Both the position numbers and the translations under genes were made by a program. The notes below the pieces were generated by a model that ran no database searches, was not told the DNA's origin, and saw nothing but the letters and a program-made list of their open reading frames with translations. A DNA stretch of 64,000 nt from Rhizobacter sp. SG703 (lineage in GTDB: Bacteria; Pseudomonadota; Gammaproteobacteria; Burkholderiales; Burkholderiaceae_C), in the NCBI RefSeq assembly GCF_012275445.1, contig NZ_JAAZQK010000008.1, positions 62,001 to 126,000 on the forward strand, read 5' to 3'. Shown here piece after piece: positions 56,254 to 64,000 of the stretch. Every line of letters starts with the position of its first letter. Position 1 is the first letter of the stretch.

Positions 56254-56392
56254 GCTTTGCTGCTCTTGCGTGGCCCGACACCCGCCGCGAAGCACCACCC
56301 GCTCTTGTTGGGGAGAAAAGACTGAAGTGATCGTTGAGCCTGCGAGCGCACACTTGCTTCATCGGCCTGGATCGAGCAGCAGGACGACATCG

Positions 56393-57268
56393 TCAAACCT
56401 TCTTGATCGCGGACTTGCCGAACAAGCCGGCCGGCTTCACCGCGAGAACGATCAGCAACAGCACCAACCCTGGCACGTCCTTGTAGCCGGTCGACAGGTA
56501 GAACCCGGTGGTCGTCTCGGCGATCCCGAGGATGATCCCGCCGACGATGATGCCCATGCCGCTGGTCAGGCCGCCGATGATCGCCACCGCGAAGGCCTTC
56601 AGGCCCAGCACCGCGCCCATCGTCGCGCCGGTCAGCGTCAGCGGGGCGATCAGCACGCCGGCGAAGGCCGCCGTCAGCGACGACAGCGCGTACGAGAACG
56701 TGATCACCAGCCCGGTGTTGATGCCCATCAGCTTGGCGGCGTCGCGGTCGTTGAAGGTCGCCACCACCGCCTTGCCGTAGATCGTCTTGCGGTTGAAGAA
56801 CTCGACCGCCAGCATCATCAACAGCGCACCCACCACCACCAGGATCTCCATCGGCAGAACGTTCGCGCCGAGGAACTTCAGCGGCGACTCCGGCAGCGGC
56901 GACGGGAACTTCAGGTCGTCGCGGCCCCACACGTTCTCGGCCACGTTCTTGAAGATGATGCCCAGCGCGATCGTCGACATGATCCAGCCGAACTCCGACT
57001 TGATCTTGATCGCCGGGCGCACGCCGATGCGCTCGACGACAGCCCCCTGCAGCGCACCGAACACGCACACCAGCGGGATCATCAGCCAGTAGTTCAGGCC
57101 CAGGCCGACCAGCGTCAGCCCGACCAGCGCGCCCAGCATCAGCGCGTCGCCCTGGCCGAAGTTCAGCGTGTCGGAGGTCGCGAAGGTCAGCTGGTAGCCG
57201 AACGCGATCACCGCGTAGATCATCCCGAGCGCAATGCCGCTGTAGATGAGTTGGGTCAGGATCTGCAT
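56393..57268 (-). CDS. livH: Branched-chain amino-acid ABC permease LivH
   Basis: This 291-residue inner-membrane permease has about eight helices and the LivH landmarks YSGIALGMIYAVIAFGYQLTF, LNFGQGDALMLGALVG and GLKAFAVAIIGGLTSGMGIIVGG. It pairs with LivM in the fused protein encoded 139 bases downstream. It is preceded by a hairpin that separates it from the substrate-binding protein gene. Confidence 0.94.
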   Translation of the reverse strand: MQILTQLIYSGIALGMIYAVIAFGYQLTFATSDTLNFGQGDALMLGALVGLTLVGLGLNYWLMIPLVCVFGALQGAVVERIGVRPAIKIKSEFGWIMSTIALGIIFKNVAENVWGRDDLKFPSPLPESPLKFLGANVLPMEILVVVGALLMMLAVEFFNRKTIYGKAVVATFNDRDAAKLMGINTGLVITFSYALSSLTAAFAGVLIAPLTLTGATMGAVLGLKAFAVAIIGGLTSGMGIIVGGIILGIAETTTGFYLSTGYKDVPGLVLLLIVLAVKPAGLFGKSAIKKV

Positions 57269-57289
57269 GGTGCTTCCTGCAAGGACTCC

Positions 57290-57327
57290 ACAAACGAACG
57301 CCGCCGCGGCACGGGCCGGGGCGGCGT
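57290..57327 (-). terminator. Attenuating hairpin between the binding-protein gene and livH
   Basis: On the minus strand ACGCCGCC pairs with GGCGGCGT around a GC-rich loop, followed by TCGTTTGTGG. It is 17 bases after the binding-protein stop. A partial terminator here would allow excess of the binding protein over membrane subunits. Confidence 0.6.
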
Positions 57328-57343
57328 CTTCTTCCGACCAGGC

Positions 57344-58591
57344 CTACTTCTTGGTGGCGGTCAGCGCGCCCTTGGCGTTCGGGTCCTTCACGCGGACTTC
57401 CGACGCCTTCTTGAAGTCGTCCGGGTAGGCGTAGACCACGCGCTGGCCCTTGACCTCGCCGAACACCGGGATGTTCGCGGTGATCGCCTCGTGGTCGCCC
57501 TTGCTGAACGGCTTGCTGTACGTCGTCACCACACCCTCGACCGGTGCCTTCAGGTCCTCGAGCGCGGCCTTCACCTTCGGGCCCTCGGTGCTGCCGGCCT
57601 GCTTGATCGCCGCGGCCAGCAGGTAGACCGAGTCGTAGCCCTGCGCGGCCGACACCGGCGAATCGATGCGCGCGTTCTTCGGGTTGAAGGTCTTCAGGTA
57701 GTTGATGATGAACGACTGCCGCTTCGGCGTCGTCGGCTCCTGGATGAAGGTCTGCGGCATGCGCGCACCCTCGCCGCCCGGGCCGGCGTTGTCGATGTAG
57801 TTGGCCATCGACAGCGTCCAGCTGCCGACCAGCGGCACCTTCCAGCCGAGCTTGGTCATGCCGTTGGCGATCTGCGCGAGCTCCGGGCCGATGCCGTAGG
57901 TCAGCACCGCTTCGGCGCCGGCCTCCTTGGCCTTCAGCAGCTGGGCCGTCATGTCGACGTCCTTGATGTTGAACTTCTCGACCGCGACCGGCTTGATGCC
58001 CTTCAGCGCCAGCGCCTTCTCCAGGTCCTCGCGGCCGAGCTGGCCGTAGTTGGTCGAATCGGCCAGGATCGCGACCTTCTTGAAGCCGCGCCGCGTGATG
58101 GCTTCCTCGACGATCATCGGCGCCTGGATGCTGTCGTGCGCCGCATTGCGGAAGATGTAGTTCTCGGGCTGGCTGTCGAACTGGTGCGTGATCAGCGAGC
58201 CGGTGGCGACGTTGTTCATCACCGGGATCTTCGCGTCCTGGTAGAAACGCTGCGACGCGAGCGCGACGCCGGTGTTGATGTAGCCGACGGTCGCGGCGAC
58301 CCGCTCCTTGTTGATCAGCTCCTGCGCGATCTGCACGCCGCGTTCGTTCTTCGCCTCGTCGTCGCGCTCGACCAGCAGCAGCGGGCGGCCCAGCACGCCG
58401 CCGGCCTTGTTGATTTCGTCGGCGGCCAGCCGCACGCCGTCGCGCATGCTGACCCCCATCGACGACGACCCGCCGGTGAACGGTCCGGCCACGCCGATCT
58501 TGATCGGGTCGGCGGCGAAGGCGGCAGCGGCGGCCAGGCTCAGCGCGCTCGCGAGAAAGAGGTTGGAAAAACGGGTCCGGGGGCTGCGCAT
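57344..58591 (-). CDS. Branched-chain amino-acid ABC transporter substrate-binding protein
   Basis: This 415-residue periplasmic protein has a signal peptide (RFSNLFLASALSLAAAAAFAAD) and the type I periplasmic binding fold of the LivJ family: PIKIGVAGPFTGGSSSMG, GVRLAADEINKAGGVLGRPL, GYINTGVALASQRFYQD, YIFRNAAHDSIQAPM, and SAAQGYDSVYLLAAAIKQAG. It captures the transported solute for the LivH/LivMG/LivF complex encoded downstream. The exact substrate (branched-chain amino acids, amides, aromatic compounds) is not predictable. It is the first gene of the operon. Confidence 0.92.
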   Translation of the reverse strand: MRSPRTRFSNLFLASALSLAAAAAFAADPIKIGVAGPFTGGSSSMGVSMRDGVRLAADEINKAGGVLGRPLLLVERDDEAKNERGVQIAQELINKERVAATVGYINTGVALASQRFYQDAKIPVMNNVATGSLITHQFDSQPENYIFRNAAHDSIQAPMIVEEAITRRGFKKVAILADSTNYGQLGREDLEKALALKGIKPVAVEKFNIKDVDMTAQLLKAKEAGAEAVLTYGIGPELAQIANGMTKLGWKVPLVGSWTLSMANYIDNAGPGGEGARMPQTFIQEPTTPKRQSFIINYLKTFNPKNARIDSPVSAAQGYDSVYLLAAAIKQAGSTEGPKVKAALEDLKAPVEGVVTTYSKPFSKGDHEAITANIPVFGEVKGQRVVYAYPDDFKKASEVRVKDPNAKGALTATKK

Positions 58592-58871
58592 GGTGTCTCC
58601 TGCGTGCGGCGGGTGGTTGAACTTCAGTCCTGGCAAAGCCCTGTGTTCCCGTGGGACACGACGATCACGCGCAGCGTCGGCGTGTCGTGTTGCGGTGCTC
58701 CGTTGCGACCAGCGCCGATGCTCGCGCATTCGCCCCGATCTGCCCTCGTGGTATTCACGTACGTGGTGTTCGCGTCCCGCGCCAGTCCGTGCGTCCAGGC
58801 TGAAACTGCTTTGCGTGGCGTGCAGCAATCCGCACCGCGGCGGGGCATCGGCGCGCGGTGCAAGATCGCCG
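58592..58871. other. 280-base gap before the ABC transporter operon
   Basis: No gene is seen. The region should hold the promoter of the substrate-binding protein gene. It contains a long-range inverted pair GACACG...CGTGTC around 58656-58687 but no convincing sigma-70 boxes by eye. Confidence 0.4.
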
Positions 58872-59360
58872 TCACTCGCTCCAGACGCCGTGCCGGCGGT
58901 GCCAGTCGGCCAGCGATTCGTCGGGCCAATGCTGCGAGTGCACATGGCCGCGGCCGCTCGGCACGTCGACCCATGGCGCGACGAACGCGAGCGCCGCCTC
59001 GACGACCTCGGCCGGCTTCGGCAGCGGCGTGTCGATCGCCGACGCATGCGGGTGCACGAGCTCGGGCCAGCGCGGATCCCACAGCCACAGCGCGCTGCCG
59101 CATTTGACGCAGAAGTGGCGCTGCGCCTTCGAGCGCGTCGCGCGCTTGCCGGGCTCGCGCATCACCGCGTGGTAGACCGCCAGGTGCTTGCGGCCGCGCA
59201 CCTTCAGCGTCGTCGCGTCGCCGCCGAGGTTGATCGCGTAGCCGCCCCCGCCGGCCGTCTTGCGGCAGATGCTGCAGTGGCAGTGCATGTAGGGCTGCGG
59301 GCTGTGCGATTCGAGGCTGAAGCGCACGGCGGCGCAGTGACAGGATCCTTCCAGGTGCAT
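58872..59360 (-). CDS. GFA-family zinc protein
   Basis: This 162-residue protein has the two zinc sites of the GFA (glutathione-dependent formaldehyde-activating enzyme-like) family: GSCHCAAVRF near the N-terminus, CHCSICRKT at about 28-36, and HFCVKCGSALW at about 83-93. The fold is beta-rich. Members bind glutathione adducts or act as small zinc proteins; the direct role is unclear. The C-terminal tail is slightly longer than usual. It stands alone, 280 bases upstream of the binding-protein gene on the same strand. Confidence 0.88.
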   Translation of the reverse strand: MHLEGSCHCAAVRFSLESHSPQPYMHCHCSICRKTAGGGGYAINLGGDATTLKVRGRKHLAVYHAVMREPGKRATRSKAQRHFCVKCGSALWLWDPRWPELVHPHASAIDTPLPKPAEVVEAALAFVAPWVDVPSGRGHVHSQHWPDESLADWHRRHGVWSE

Positions 59361-59528
59361 CGGGGGACCTCCACGGGTGCCGTCATTCGTGACAAAGCTG
59401 GCTGATTGTCGGCAACCGTGCGCGGCACCCTCAACATGGGGGAAAGAAATTCAAGCTTGCGCTTCTACACTGCGCCGCGCAGCAGAGGGGCTGCGATCTA
59501 AAAAACCAATCCAATCCGGAGGGATTTC

Positions 59529-59839
59529 ATGAAGAGTCCGGCGAAGCGATCCCGGTTCACCGCTCGAGCAAGGACCTGGACATCGTCTGCACGGACCCGA
59601 ACAGCCCGCAGGCCATCGCCCACGCGATCTCGCGCGCCAGCGGCGGCATGTACGGCAACATCATCTTCGGCGGCGGCATCGGCGCGATCATCGACCACAA
59701 CAACGGCAAGGGCTACAACTACCCGAGCTGGCTGCAACTGAAGTTCGGCAAGACGATGGTGTTCGACCGTAGCACCGAGAAGGACGGCCAGGCCGTCGTC
59801 GGCGTCGAGGCTGCGGCATCGGCCGTCGCGAGCAAGTGA
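59529..59839 (+). pseudogene. Remnant of a small outer-membrane/periplasmic protein gene with lost 5' region
   Basis: The reading frame that makes sense runs from about 59531 to the stop at 59839: SGEAIPVHRSSKDLDIVC, then SRASGGMYGNIIFGGGIGAIIDHNNG and YNYPSWLQLKFG. This matches the C-terminal half of a common secreted family that normally has a signal peptide, an earlier beta domain and a GNxxxGGxxGxxxDxxxGxxYxYP motif. Here GGAGGG and an ATG at 59529 remain in place but open a different frame, and the signal peptide and N-terminal half are absent. This looks like an internal deletion that joined the start region to the 3' half out of frame. A short product could be made only from an internal ATG at 59648. 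Confidence 0.65.
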
Positions 59840-59857
59840 TCGCAGCGGCCTGATCGC

Positions 59858-61375
59858 CTAGACAGGCGACGGGTCGGCCGTCGCCCGCGGGCCGGCGACG
59901 GCCCCCATCGCACCGCCCCAGACGTGGTACAGCGCCTGCAGCACCGCGTACTTGGCCAGCTGCGTGTAGAGCTCAGCGTCCTTCTTGCTGATGCCGTTGG
60001 CCTCGAGCGTCTTCGGCATCGCGACGAGCATCGAGAACAGCGCGCCGAAGCCGCTGCCCAGCACGCCGTGCGACGTCCAGCCTGCGGCGCTGGCCAGCAC
60101 CGACTTCATCGCGGCCGGCATCTCGGTGACGACGTTCTTGCCGTAGCTGCCGAAGCGCTTCGCGACGCTGGCCATCTGCTCGAGCGCCGGCTTGTTCAGG
60201 TGGTCCAGGCAGGCGCCCAGGTCTTCGCGGGCCAGGAAGTGCTGGAAGCCGGAGCGCCCGGCGCCGTTGTCGAGGCTGTTGCGGATGAGCTGCATGCCGC
60301 CGCCGCCGACGATCTCGCCGCCGACCACATCGATCACGTTGTCGCCGAGCGAGCGCTGTTCCGATGACCCGACGTGGTGGGTGATGACCGTCTGCGGGAG
60401 GCGGATTCCGCCGTTTCGGGCGGCGCCGAAACTCGATCCGGCCGCCACGCTGATGCTGGCCGCCAGGCTGGCCTTGGTGTGCGCATTCGCACCCTTCAGC
60501 GGGGCGGGCGTCTGGTCTTCCGGCGGCCGCAGGTAATAGGCGTCGGCAAAGGTCTTGGCGACTGCGGGGCCGGTGCCGACGTCCATCGCCGACATCATCA
60601 CGCCCAGGAATGCGCCGGCGGCGTAGGCCGGCAGCGCGGCCGGCACGTCCTTCCAACTGCCGAGGAGTCCTGCCAGCGCCTTGTCGGCGAGCGCGAAATC
60701 GACGATCGCGGAGCCTGTGTTGAAGCCGCTGGCGCCGGCCATGCCGTGCACCAGCCCGGTGCCGCGATCGCGCCACTCGACCTGGTTCAGCAGGCCGATG
60801 AATTGCTCGCGGGTCGTGATGCCGTGGTCTTGCAGCACCTTCGACTGCTTCTCTGCCAGGTCTTTCAGCGGCTGGATGTCCGCGTCATCCCGGCGCATCG
60901 AACTGAGCACGAAGGCGACGCAGCCGGTGACGTCGTTCGGCAGCTTGGCATGGAAGGCGCTCTTGTTGAAGAAGTACGGGTTGACGTCGCGGAAGCTCGG
61001 CACCTGGGTGGCCTCGATCGAGGCCAGGTGGTCGGGCGCCTGTTCGATCGGCGGCGGCGCTTCGGTCGAGTGGATCGACGGGTTGAATCCGCCGGGCATC
61101 GACAACTCGATCGAATCGGCGGAGTTGCGACGCGAACCGGCGGCGCCGAGGCTCGATGAACTCTGCCGCGGCGCCCGCGTCGATGCCCGGCTGCTGTCGG
61201 AACGTGCGAGCGACGCCTCGCTGTTGCGCCGGCTCGGCAGTTGCCCCTCGGTCGGGGGGCGCCGGGACGCCGTCGAGTTCGCCGACGAGCTCGGCAGGGG
61301 CGGCAGCTCCCGCAGCGCGATCGACGAGCTGCGCGAGCGGGAGGCGGCAAGAGAAGGCGAGTTGGGAATGGCCAC
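59858..61375 (-). CDS. Unrecognised 505-residue protein with effector-like N-terminus
   Basis: I cannot place this protein in a family. Starting at the GTG at 61375, with GGAG seven bases upstream, residues 1-110 are rich in Ser, Arg, Pro and Ala and predicted disordered, with no signal peptide. Residues 120-505 are ordered, with several small-residue-rich weakly hydrophobic segments (ALPAYAAGAFLGVMMSAMDVG, NVIDVVGGEIVGGGGMQLI, HGVLGSGFGALFSMLVAMP) and Gly/Ala pairs. A Ser/Pro/Arg-rich leader before a folded domain is the pattern of type III secreted effectors of plant-associated bacteria. No secretion genes or chaperone lie nearby. It sits beside a gene remnant, a sign of local rearrangement. 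Confidence 0.7.
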   Translation of the reverse strand: MAIPNSPSLAASRSRSSSIALRELPPLPSSSANSTASRRPPTEGQLPSRRNSEASLARSDSSRASTRAPRQSSSSLGAAGSRRNSADSIELSMPGGFNPSIHSTEAPPPIEQAPDHLASIEATQVPSFRDVNPYFFNKSAFHAKLPNDVTGCVAFVLSSMRRDDADIQPLKDLAEKQSKVLQDHGITTREQFIGLLNQVEWRDRGTGLVHGMAGASGFNTGSAIVDFALADKALAGLLGSWKDVPAALPAYAAGAFLGVMMSAMDVGTGPAVAKTFADAYYLRPPEDQTPAPLKGANAHTKASLAASISVAAGSSFGAARNGGIRLPQTVITHHVGSSEQRSLGDNVIDVVGGEIVGGGGMQLIRNSLDNGAGRSGFQHFLAREDLGACLDHLNKPALEQMASVAKRFGSYGKNVVTEMPAAMKSVLASAAGWTSHGVLGSGFGALFSMLVAMPKTLEANGISKKDAELYTQLAKYAVLQALYHVWGGAMGAVAGPRATADPSPV

Positions 61376-61595
61376 GGCGATGCTCCGGTGAACGGGGAAC
61401 GCCCCCGCTGCGCACGACAGCGCCAAGGTAGGCGCTGTCGCGCGCGCCGGCCGCTGCCGATCCGAAGCAGCCGACGGCGATCCGAAGCTCAGGTTCCATG
61501 TCTGGCGTCAAGCGGACCGAGCGCCGGGCCGCCCCAAGCCGGCCCGCATCCCCTCGGGGGATCGACTGGCGTACCCGCAGGTCGAGGGGTCGTCA

Positions 61596-61991
61596 TCACC
61601 CGGCATGCTGGTAGCGGTGCTCCTGCGTCTGCCCACCATAGCCGTAGGCGCTCGCACGCAAGTCGGCCACGTGCACGTACGAATGCTCGGCCACGCCGCC
61701 CAGCAGCTCGCGCATCGTGCCGTGCACCGCCTCCAGGTACAGCGCCTTCTCGCGCTTGGTGTTGGTCTCGTCGGTGATGCTGACCATCCAGTGGTAGCTG
61801 CGCGGCCCGCCGGCCGAAAGCGTTCGCCCGCCGATGAACCACTGCGACGGCGCGATGAAGTCGACGACGACCGCCGTCAGCGACGGGTCCTTGCCGAGCA
61901 GCCGGGCCGTCAGCTCGGTCGCGTTGCGGGCGACGTTCGCGGCGAGTGCATCGTCGGCGGCGCCGGAGATCTGGATGTGGAGGTAGGGCAT
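61596..61991 (-). CDS. Tautomerase-family protein
   Basis: This 131-residue protein begins MPYLHIQISG, so removal of Met exposes the catalytic Pro1 characteristic of 4-oxalocrotonate tautomerases. It is a fused or lengthened form (131 rather than about 62 residues), with IAPSQWFIGGRTLS and SITDETNTKREKALYLEAVHGTMREL. The substrate is unknown. It is divergent from the LysR-type regulator gene, which probably controls it. GGAG precedes the ATG. Confidence 0.85.
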   Translation of the reverse strand: MPYLHIQISGAADDALAANVARNATELTARLLGKDPSLTAVVVDFIAPSQWFIGGRTLSAGGPRSYHWMVSITDETNTKREKALYLEAVHGTMRELLGGVAEHSYVHVADLRASAYGYGGQTQEHRYQHAG

Positions 61992-62060
61992 GGAGGGCTC
62001 CTGGTGAGGGCGGTTGCGTCGGGTTGACAACTGGACTCTAGGCGCCGAGCATCCATCCGT

Positions 62061-62075
62061 GAATCAGTTTGATTC
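62061..62075. promoter_or_regulatory. Perfect inverted repeat between tautomerase and LysR genes
   Basis: GAATCA-GTT-TGATTC is a perfect 15-base dyad in the 107-base divergent gap. It is 24 bases before the LysR start codon and about 70 before the tautomerase start. A further half-site GATTC occurs at 62092. It is the best candidate for the LysR protein's binding site. Confidence 0.5.
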
Positions 62076-62098
62076 GATGGCATTGATGGACGATTCAG

Positions 62099-62941
62099 AT
62101 GAATGACCTCGACCCGCTGTGGCTGCGCAGCTTCATCGCGATCGCGCAGGCCGGCTCGGTCACGCGAGCGGCCGATCGCGTCAACCGCACGCAGTCGGCC
62201 GTCAGCACCCACCTGCAGCAGCTGGAGGCGAGCGTCGGCGCGCGGCTGGTGCAGCGCAGCACGCGCGCGCTCGCGCTGACGGCCGAGGGCGAACGCTTCC
62301 TGCCGCATGCGCGCCGGCTGATCGAGCTGCAGGAAGAAGCCCGCGCCGCGGTGCAGCCGGCGCCGCAGGCGGCGGTGTGGCGCATCGGCCTCAGCGAATA
62401 CTTCCTGCCGGCGCGCCTCGCCGACCTGCTGGCGCTGCTGCGCGACGCGCAACCACAGGCCCGTTTCGAGCTGCTGTGGGCGAGCTCCGCTGCACTGCAG
62501 CAACTGTGGGCCGCCGATGCGATGGACCTGGCCGTCGTCACCAGCGACAAGGCCCTGCCCGGCGCGCGGCTGCTGCGCCGCGAGCCGCTGTCGTGGGTGG
62601 CCGCCGCCGGCTGGCAAGCGCCGGCCAACGCGCCCGCACCGCTGGTGCTGCTCGGCCCCGACTGCCCGGTGCGCGCGATGGCGCTGGCGGCCTTGGCCCG
62701 CAGCGCGCGGCCGTACCACCTGCAGCTCAGCTGCACCGGCAGCCACGGCGCGGTGGCCGCGATGCGCGCCGGCTGGGGCATCGGCTGCCTGAACCAGTCG
62801 GCGATCCCGGCCGACCTGGACGTGCTGACCCGGCGCGACCCGCGCGGCTGGCCGTCGCCCGGCCGGCTGTCGTTCCACGTGCTGGCCCGGCCGGCGTTGC
62901 GCGACACCGAACGCCTGTTGCGGCAATGGGCAGCCGGCTGA
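62099..62941 (+). CDS. LysR-type transcriptional regulator
   Basis: This 280-residue regulator has the N-terminal winged helix (LWLRSFIAIAQAGSVTRAADRVNRTQSAVSTHLQQLEASVGARLVQR, in outline) and a shortened two-lobe effector domain with WRIGLSEYFLPARLADLLALL and GSHGAVAAMRAGWGIGCL. It probably controls the divergent tautomerase gene and itself. Relatives with this N-terminus include regulators of small-molecule catabolism; the inducer is unknown. Confidence 0.9.
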   Translation: MNDLDPLWLRSFIAIAQAGSVTRAADRVNRTQSAVSTHLQQLEASVGARLVQRSTRALALTAEGERFLPHARRLIELQEEARAAVQPAPQAAVWRIGLSEYFLPARLADLLALLRDAQPQARFELLWASSAALQQLWAADAMDLAVVTSDKALPGARLLRREPLSWVAAAGWQAPANAPAPLVLLGPDCPVRAMALAALARSARPYHLQLSCTGSHGAVAAMRAGWGIGCLNQSAIPADLDVLTRRDPRGWPSPGRLSFHVLARPALRDTERLLRQWAAG

Positions 62942-62970
62942 ATCGGGCCTGAAACTCCTACACTGCGCCG

Positions 62971-63777
62971 ATGAACAGCATTGCATTCATCGGCGGCGGC
63001 AACATGGCCAGCGCCATCATCGGCGGCCTGCTCAAGAGCGGGCGCGCGCCCGGCGACATCCTGGTGCTCGAACCGAATGCCGAGCAGCGCTCGCGGCTGC
63101 AGCGCGACCTCGGCGTGATCACGCTCGAGGCGCCCGGCTCGGTGCTGCAGCGCGCCGGCATCGTCGTCTGGGCGATCAAGCCGCAGCACTTCAAGGAAGC
63201 GGCCGCTGCGTGCGCCGCGCACATCGCCGCGGCGCTGCAGTTCAGCGTGATGGCCGGCATCCGCAGCCATGACATTGCGCGCGCACTCGGCACCGAGCGC
63301 GTCGTGCGCTCGATGCCCAACACGCCGGCGCTGATCGGCCAGGGCATCGCCGGGCTGTTCGCGCGGCCGGCTGTCGGCGACGACGAACGCGTGCAGGTCG
63401 AGCGCCTGCTCGCGCCCACCGGCCGCACGCTGTGGGTCGAGCGCGAGGAAGACCTCGATGCCGTCACCGCGCTGTCCGGCTCCGGCCCGGCCTACGTGTT
63501 CTATTTCGTCGAGGCGATGATGAAGGCGGCACAGGACATGGGCCTGAGCGCCGACCAGGGCCGCGTGCTGGCGCTGGCCACCTTCGCCGGCGCGTCGGCG
63601 CTGGCATTGCAATCCGGCGAAGCGCCGTCGCTGTTGCGCGAGCGCGTCACGTCGAAGGGCGGCACCACCTACGCCGGCCTGACGTCGCTCGAGCGCAGCG
63701 ACGTGCACGGCGCGATCGTCTCGGCGGTGAAGGCGGCGCAGCGTCGCGCGCGTGAACTGGGTGACGAATTCGGCTGA
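62971..63777 (+). CDS. proC: Pyrroline-5-carboxylate reductase
   Basis: This 268-residue enzyme reduces pyrroline-5-carboxylate to proline with NAD(P)H, the last step of proline synthesis. Evidence is the N-terminal dinucleotide loop IAFIGGGNMASAIIGGLL, VVWAIKPQHFKEAA, VRSMPNTPALIGQGIAGLF, and the signature VTALSGSGPAYVFYFVEAM followed by RERVTSKGGTTYAGLT. Length is standard. It follows the LysR gene by 29 bases on the same strand. Confidence 0.96.
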   Translation: MNSIAFIGGGNMASAIIGGLLKSGRAPGDILVLEPNAEQRSRLQRDLGVITLEAPGSVLQRAGIVVWAIKPQHFKEAAAACAAHIAAALQFSVMAGIRSHDIARALGTERVVRSMPNTPALIGQGIAGLFARPAVGDDERVQVERLLAPTGRTLWVEREEDLDAVTALSGSGPAYVFYFVEAMMKAAQDMGLSADQGRVLALATFAGASALALQSGEAPSLLRERVTSKGGTTYAGLTSLERSDVHGAIVSAVKAAQRRARELGDEFG

Positions 63778-63953
63778 TCCGCCTTGGCGGACCGCGCAAG
63801 GTATGTGATGCCTGGAACACATCATGCAAAGGAGGCATGAGCTTCGGTGAGAAATTCGGGCGCCGCGGGCCTACAGTCGCGCTCCATGCCGGCGGCGTGG
63901 GCCACGAGTTTGCGCAGCGCCAGGGCATGACGACTTCCCCCACGGAGACCCGC

Positions 63954-64000
63954 ATGAGCAACCTGTCCTATGTCACCCCGCACGCCGATAGTCCCTGGCA
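63954..64000 (+). CDS. Start of a gene, probably a glutamate dehydrogenase (truncated by window end)
   Basis: GGAGACCCGC precedes an ATG that opens SNLSYVTPHADSPW before the window ends. That N-terminus resembles Glu/Leu/Phe/Val dehydrogenases of Burkholderiales, which begin with a short tail followed by SPW. Only 15 codons are visible, so the identification is tentative. A frame also opens at 63837, but its ATG is only one base after its purine-rich site. Confidence 0.4.
   Translation, partial: MSNLSYVTPHADSPW

Noticed and set aside
56186-59107. A 973-codon plus-strand open frame across the liv genes
   Set aside because: Its translation is His/Arg/Gln-rich and mirrors the liv genes on the other strand.
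63778-63791. Terminator after proC (TCCGCC-TT-GGCGGA)
   Set aside because: The stem is short, has a two-base loop and no T-run, so terminator function is not supported.
63837-63953. Earlier start for the last gene at 63837
   Set aside because: The ATG is one base after its purine-rich site, and the added residues do not resemble the expected family N-terminus; the ATG at 63954 has a properly spaced site.

Overview
The window is high-GC DNA with the gene content and gene orders of a betaproteobacterium of the order Burkholderiales, most like the Leptothrix/Rubrivivax/Methylibium group. The pointers are the DUF4390-NtrY-NtrX locus, a complete atpIBEFHAGDC operon, a CreBC pair, PEP-CTERM/exosortase genes and DUF1501/DUF1800 pairs. 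It is chromosomal and densely coded. No transposase, phage gene, rRNA or CRISPR array was seen. The only RNA gene recognised is one tRNA-Phe(GAA).

Layout. 1-3.5 kb: end of a DUF4390 gene, an NtrY-like kinase and its AAA-less NtrX-like regulator, then tRNA-Phe and a terminator. 3.8-11 kb: a zinc-ribbon/DUF805 membrane protein, a DsbA-like oxidoreductase, a YCII-VOC fusion, cytochrome b561, a GNAT acetyltransferase, and a sugar-acid group (HpcH aldolase, mutarotase, SMP-30 lactonase). 11.1-18.4 kb: the F1Fo ATP synthase operon with a consensus -10 box and a terminator; REP-like hairpins lie between atpD and atpC. 18.4-19.9 kb: a DUF3617 protein and a Rossmann-fold protein.

19.8-27.8 kb, minus strand, is the most interesting region. 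cysK overlaps creB, which abuts creC. Next come a VIT/VWA surface protein with a PEP-CTERM tail, an exosortase with a complete Cys/Arg/His triad, an EpsI-like protein and a GT51 peptidoglycan transglycosylase. A sequence matching the CreB consensus TTCAC-N6-TTCAC lies just upstream of the VIT/VWA gene. I read this as a CreBC-controlled dedicated exosortase system with a single adjacent substrate. It resembles the known proteobacterial dedicated sortase systems but uses an exosortase in place of the class GN sortase.

27.9-43.7 kb: hemE (apparently leaderless), an intergenic stretch with a DnaA box, priA, a rubredoxin-reductase-like flavoprotein, an MtfA-like peptidase, a DinB protein, a catalase with an overlapping 26-residue ORF, an AEC transporter, an SRPBCC protein, a GST, a PilZ protein, PhoD-like phosphatase, and a Rep helicase-YhhN-DUF4337 operon. 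43.7-53.5 kb: a LytS/LytTR two-component operon with a small membrane protein embedded in it, a DUF1501/DUF1800 pair, a YceI/metallo-beta-lactamase pair and a hybrid histidine kinase. 53.6-58.6 kb: a branched-chain amino-acid ABC transporter whose LivM and LivG are fused. 58.9-64 kb: a GFA-family protein, a gene remnant with a lost 5' part, an unrecognised effector-like protein, a tautomerase divergent from a LysR regulator, proC, and the first codons of what is probably a glutamate dehydrogenase.
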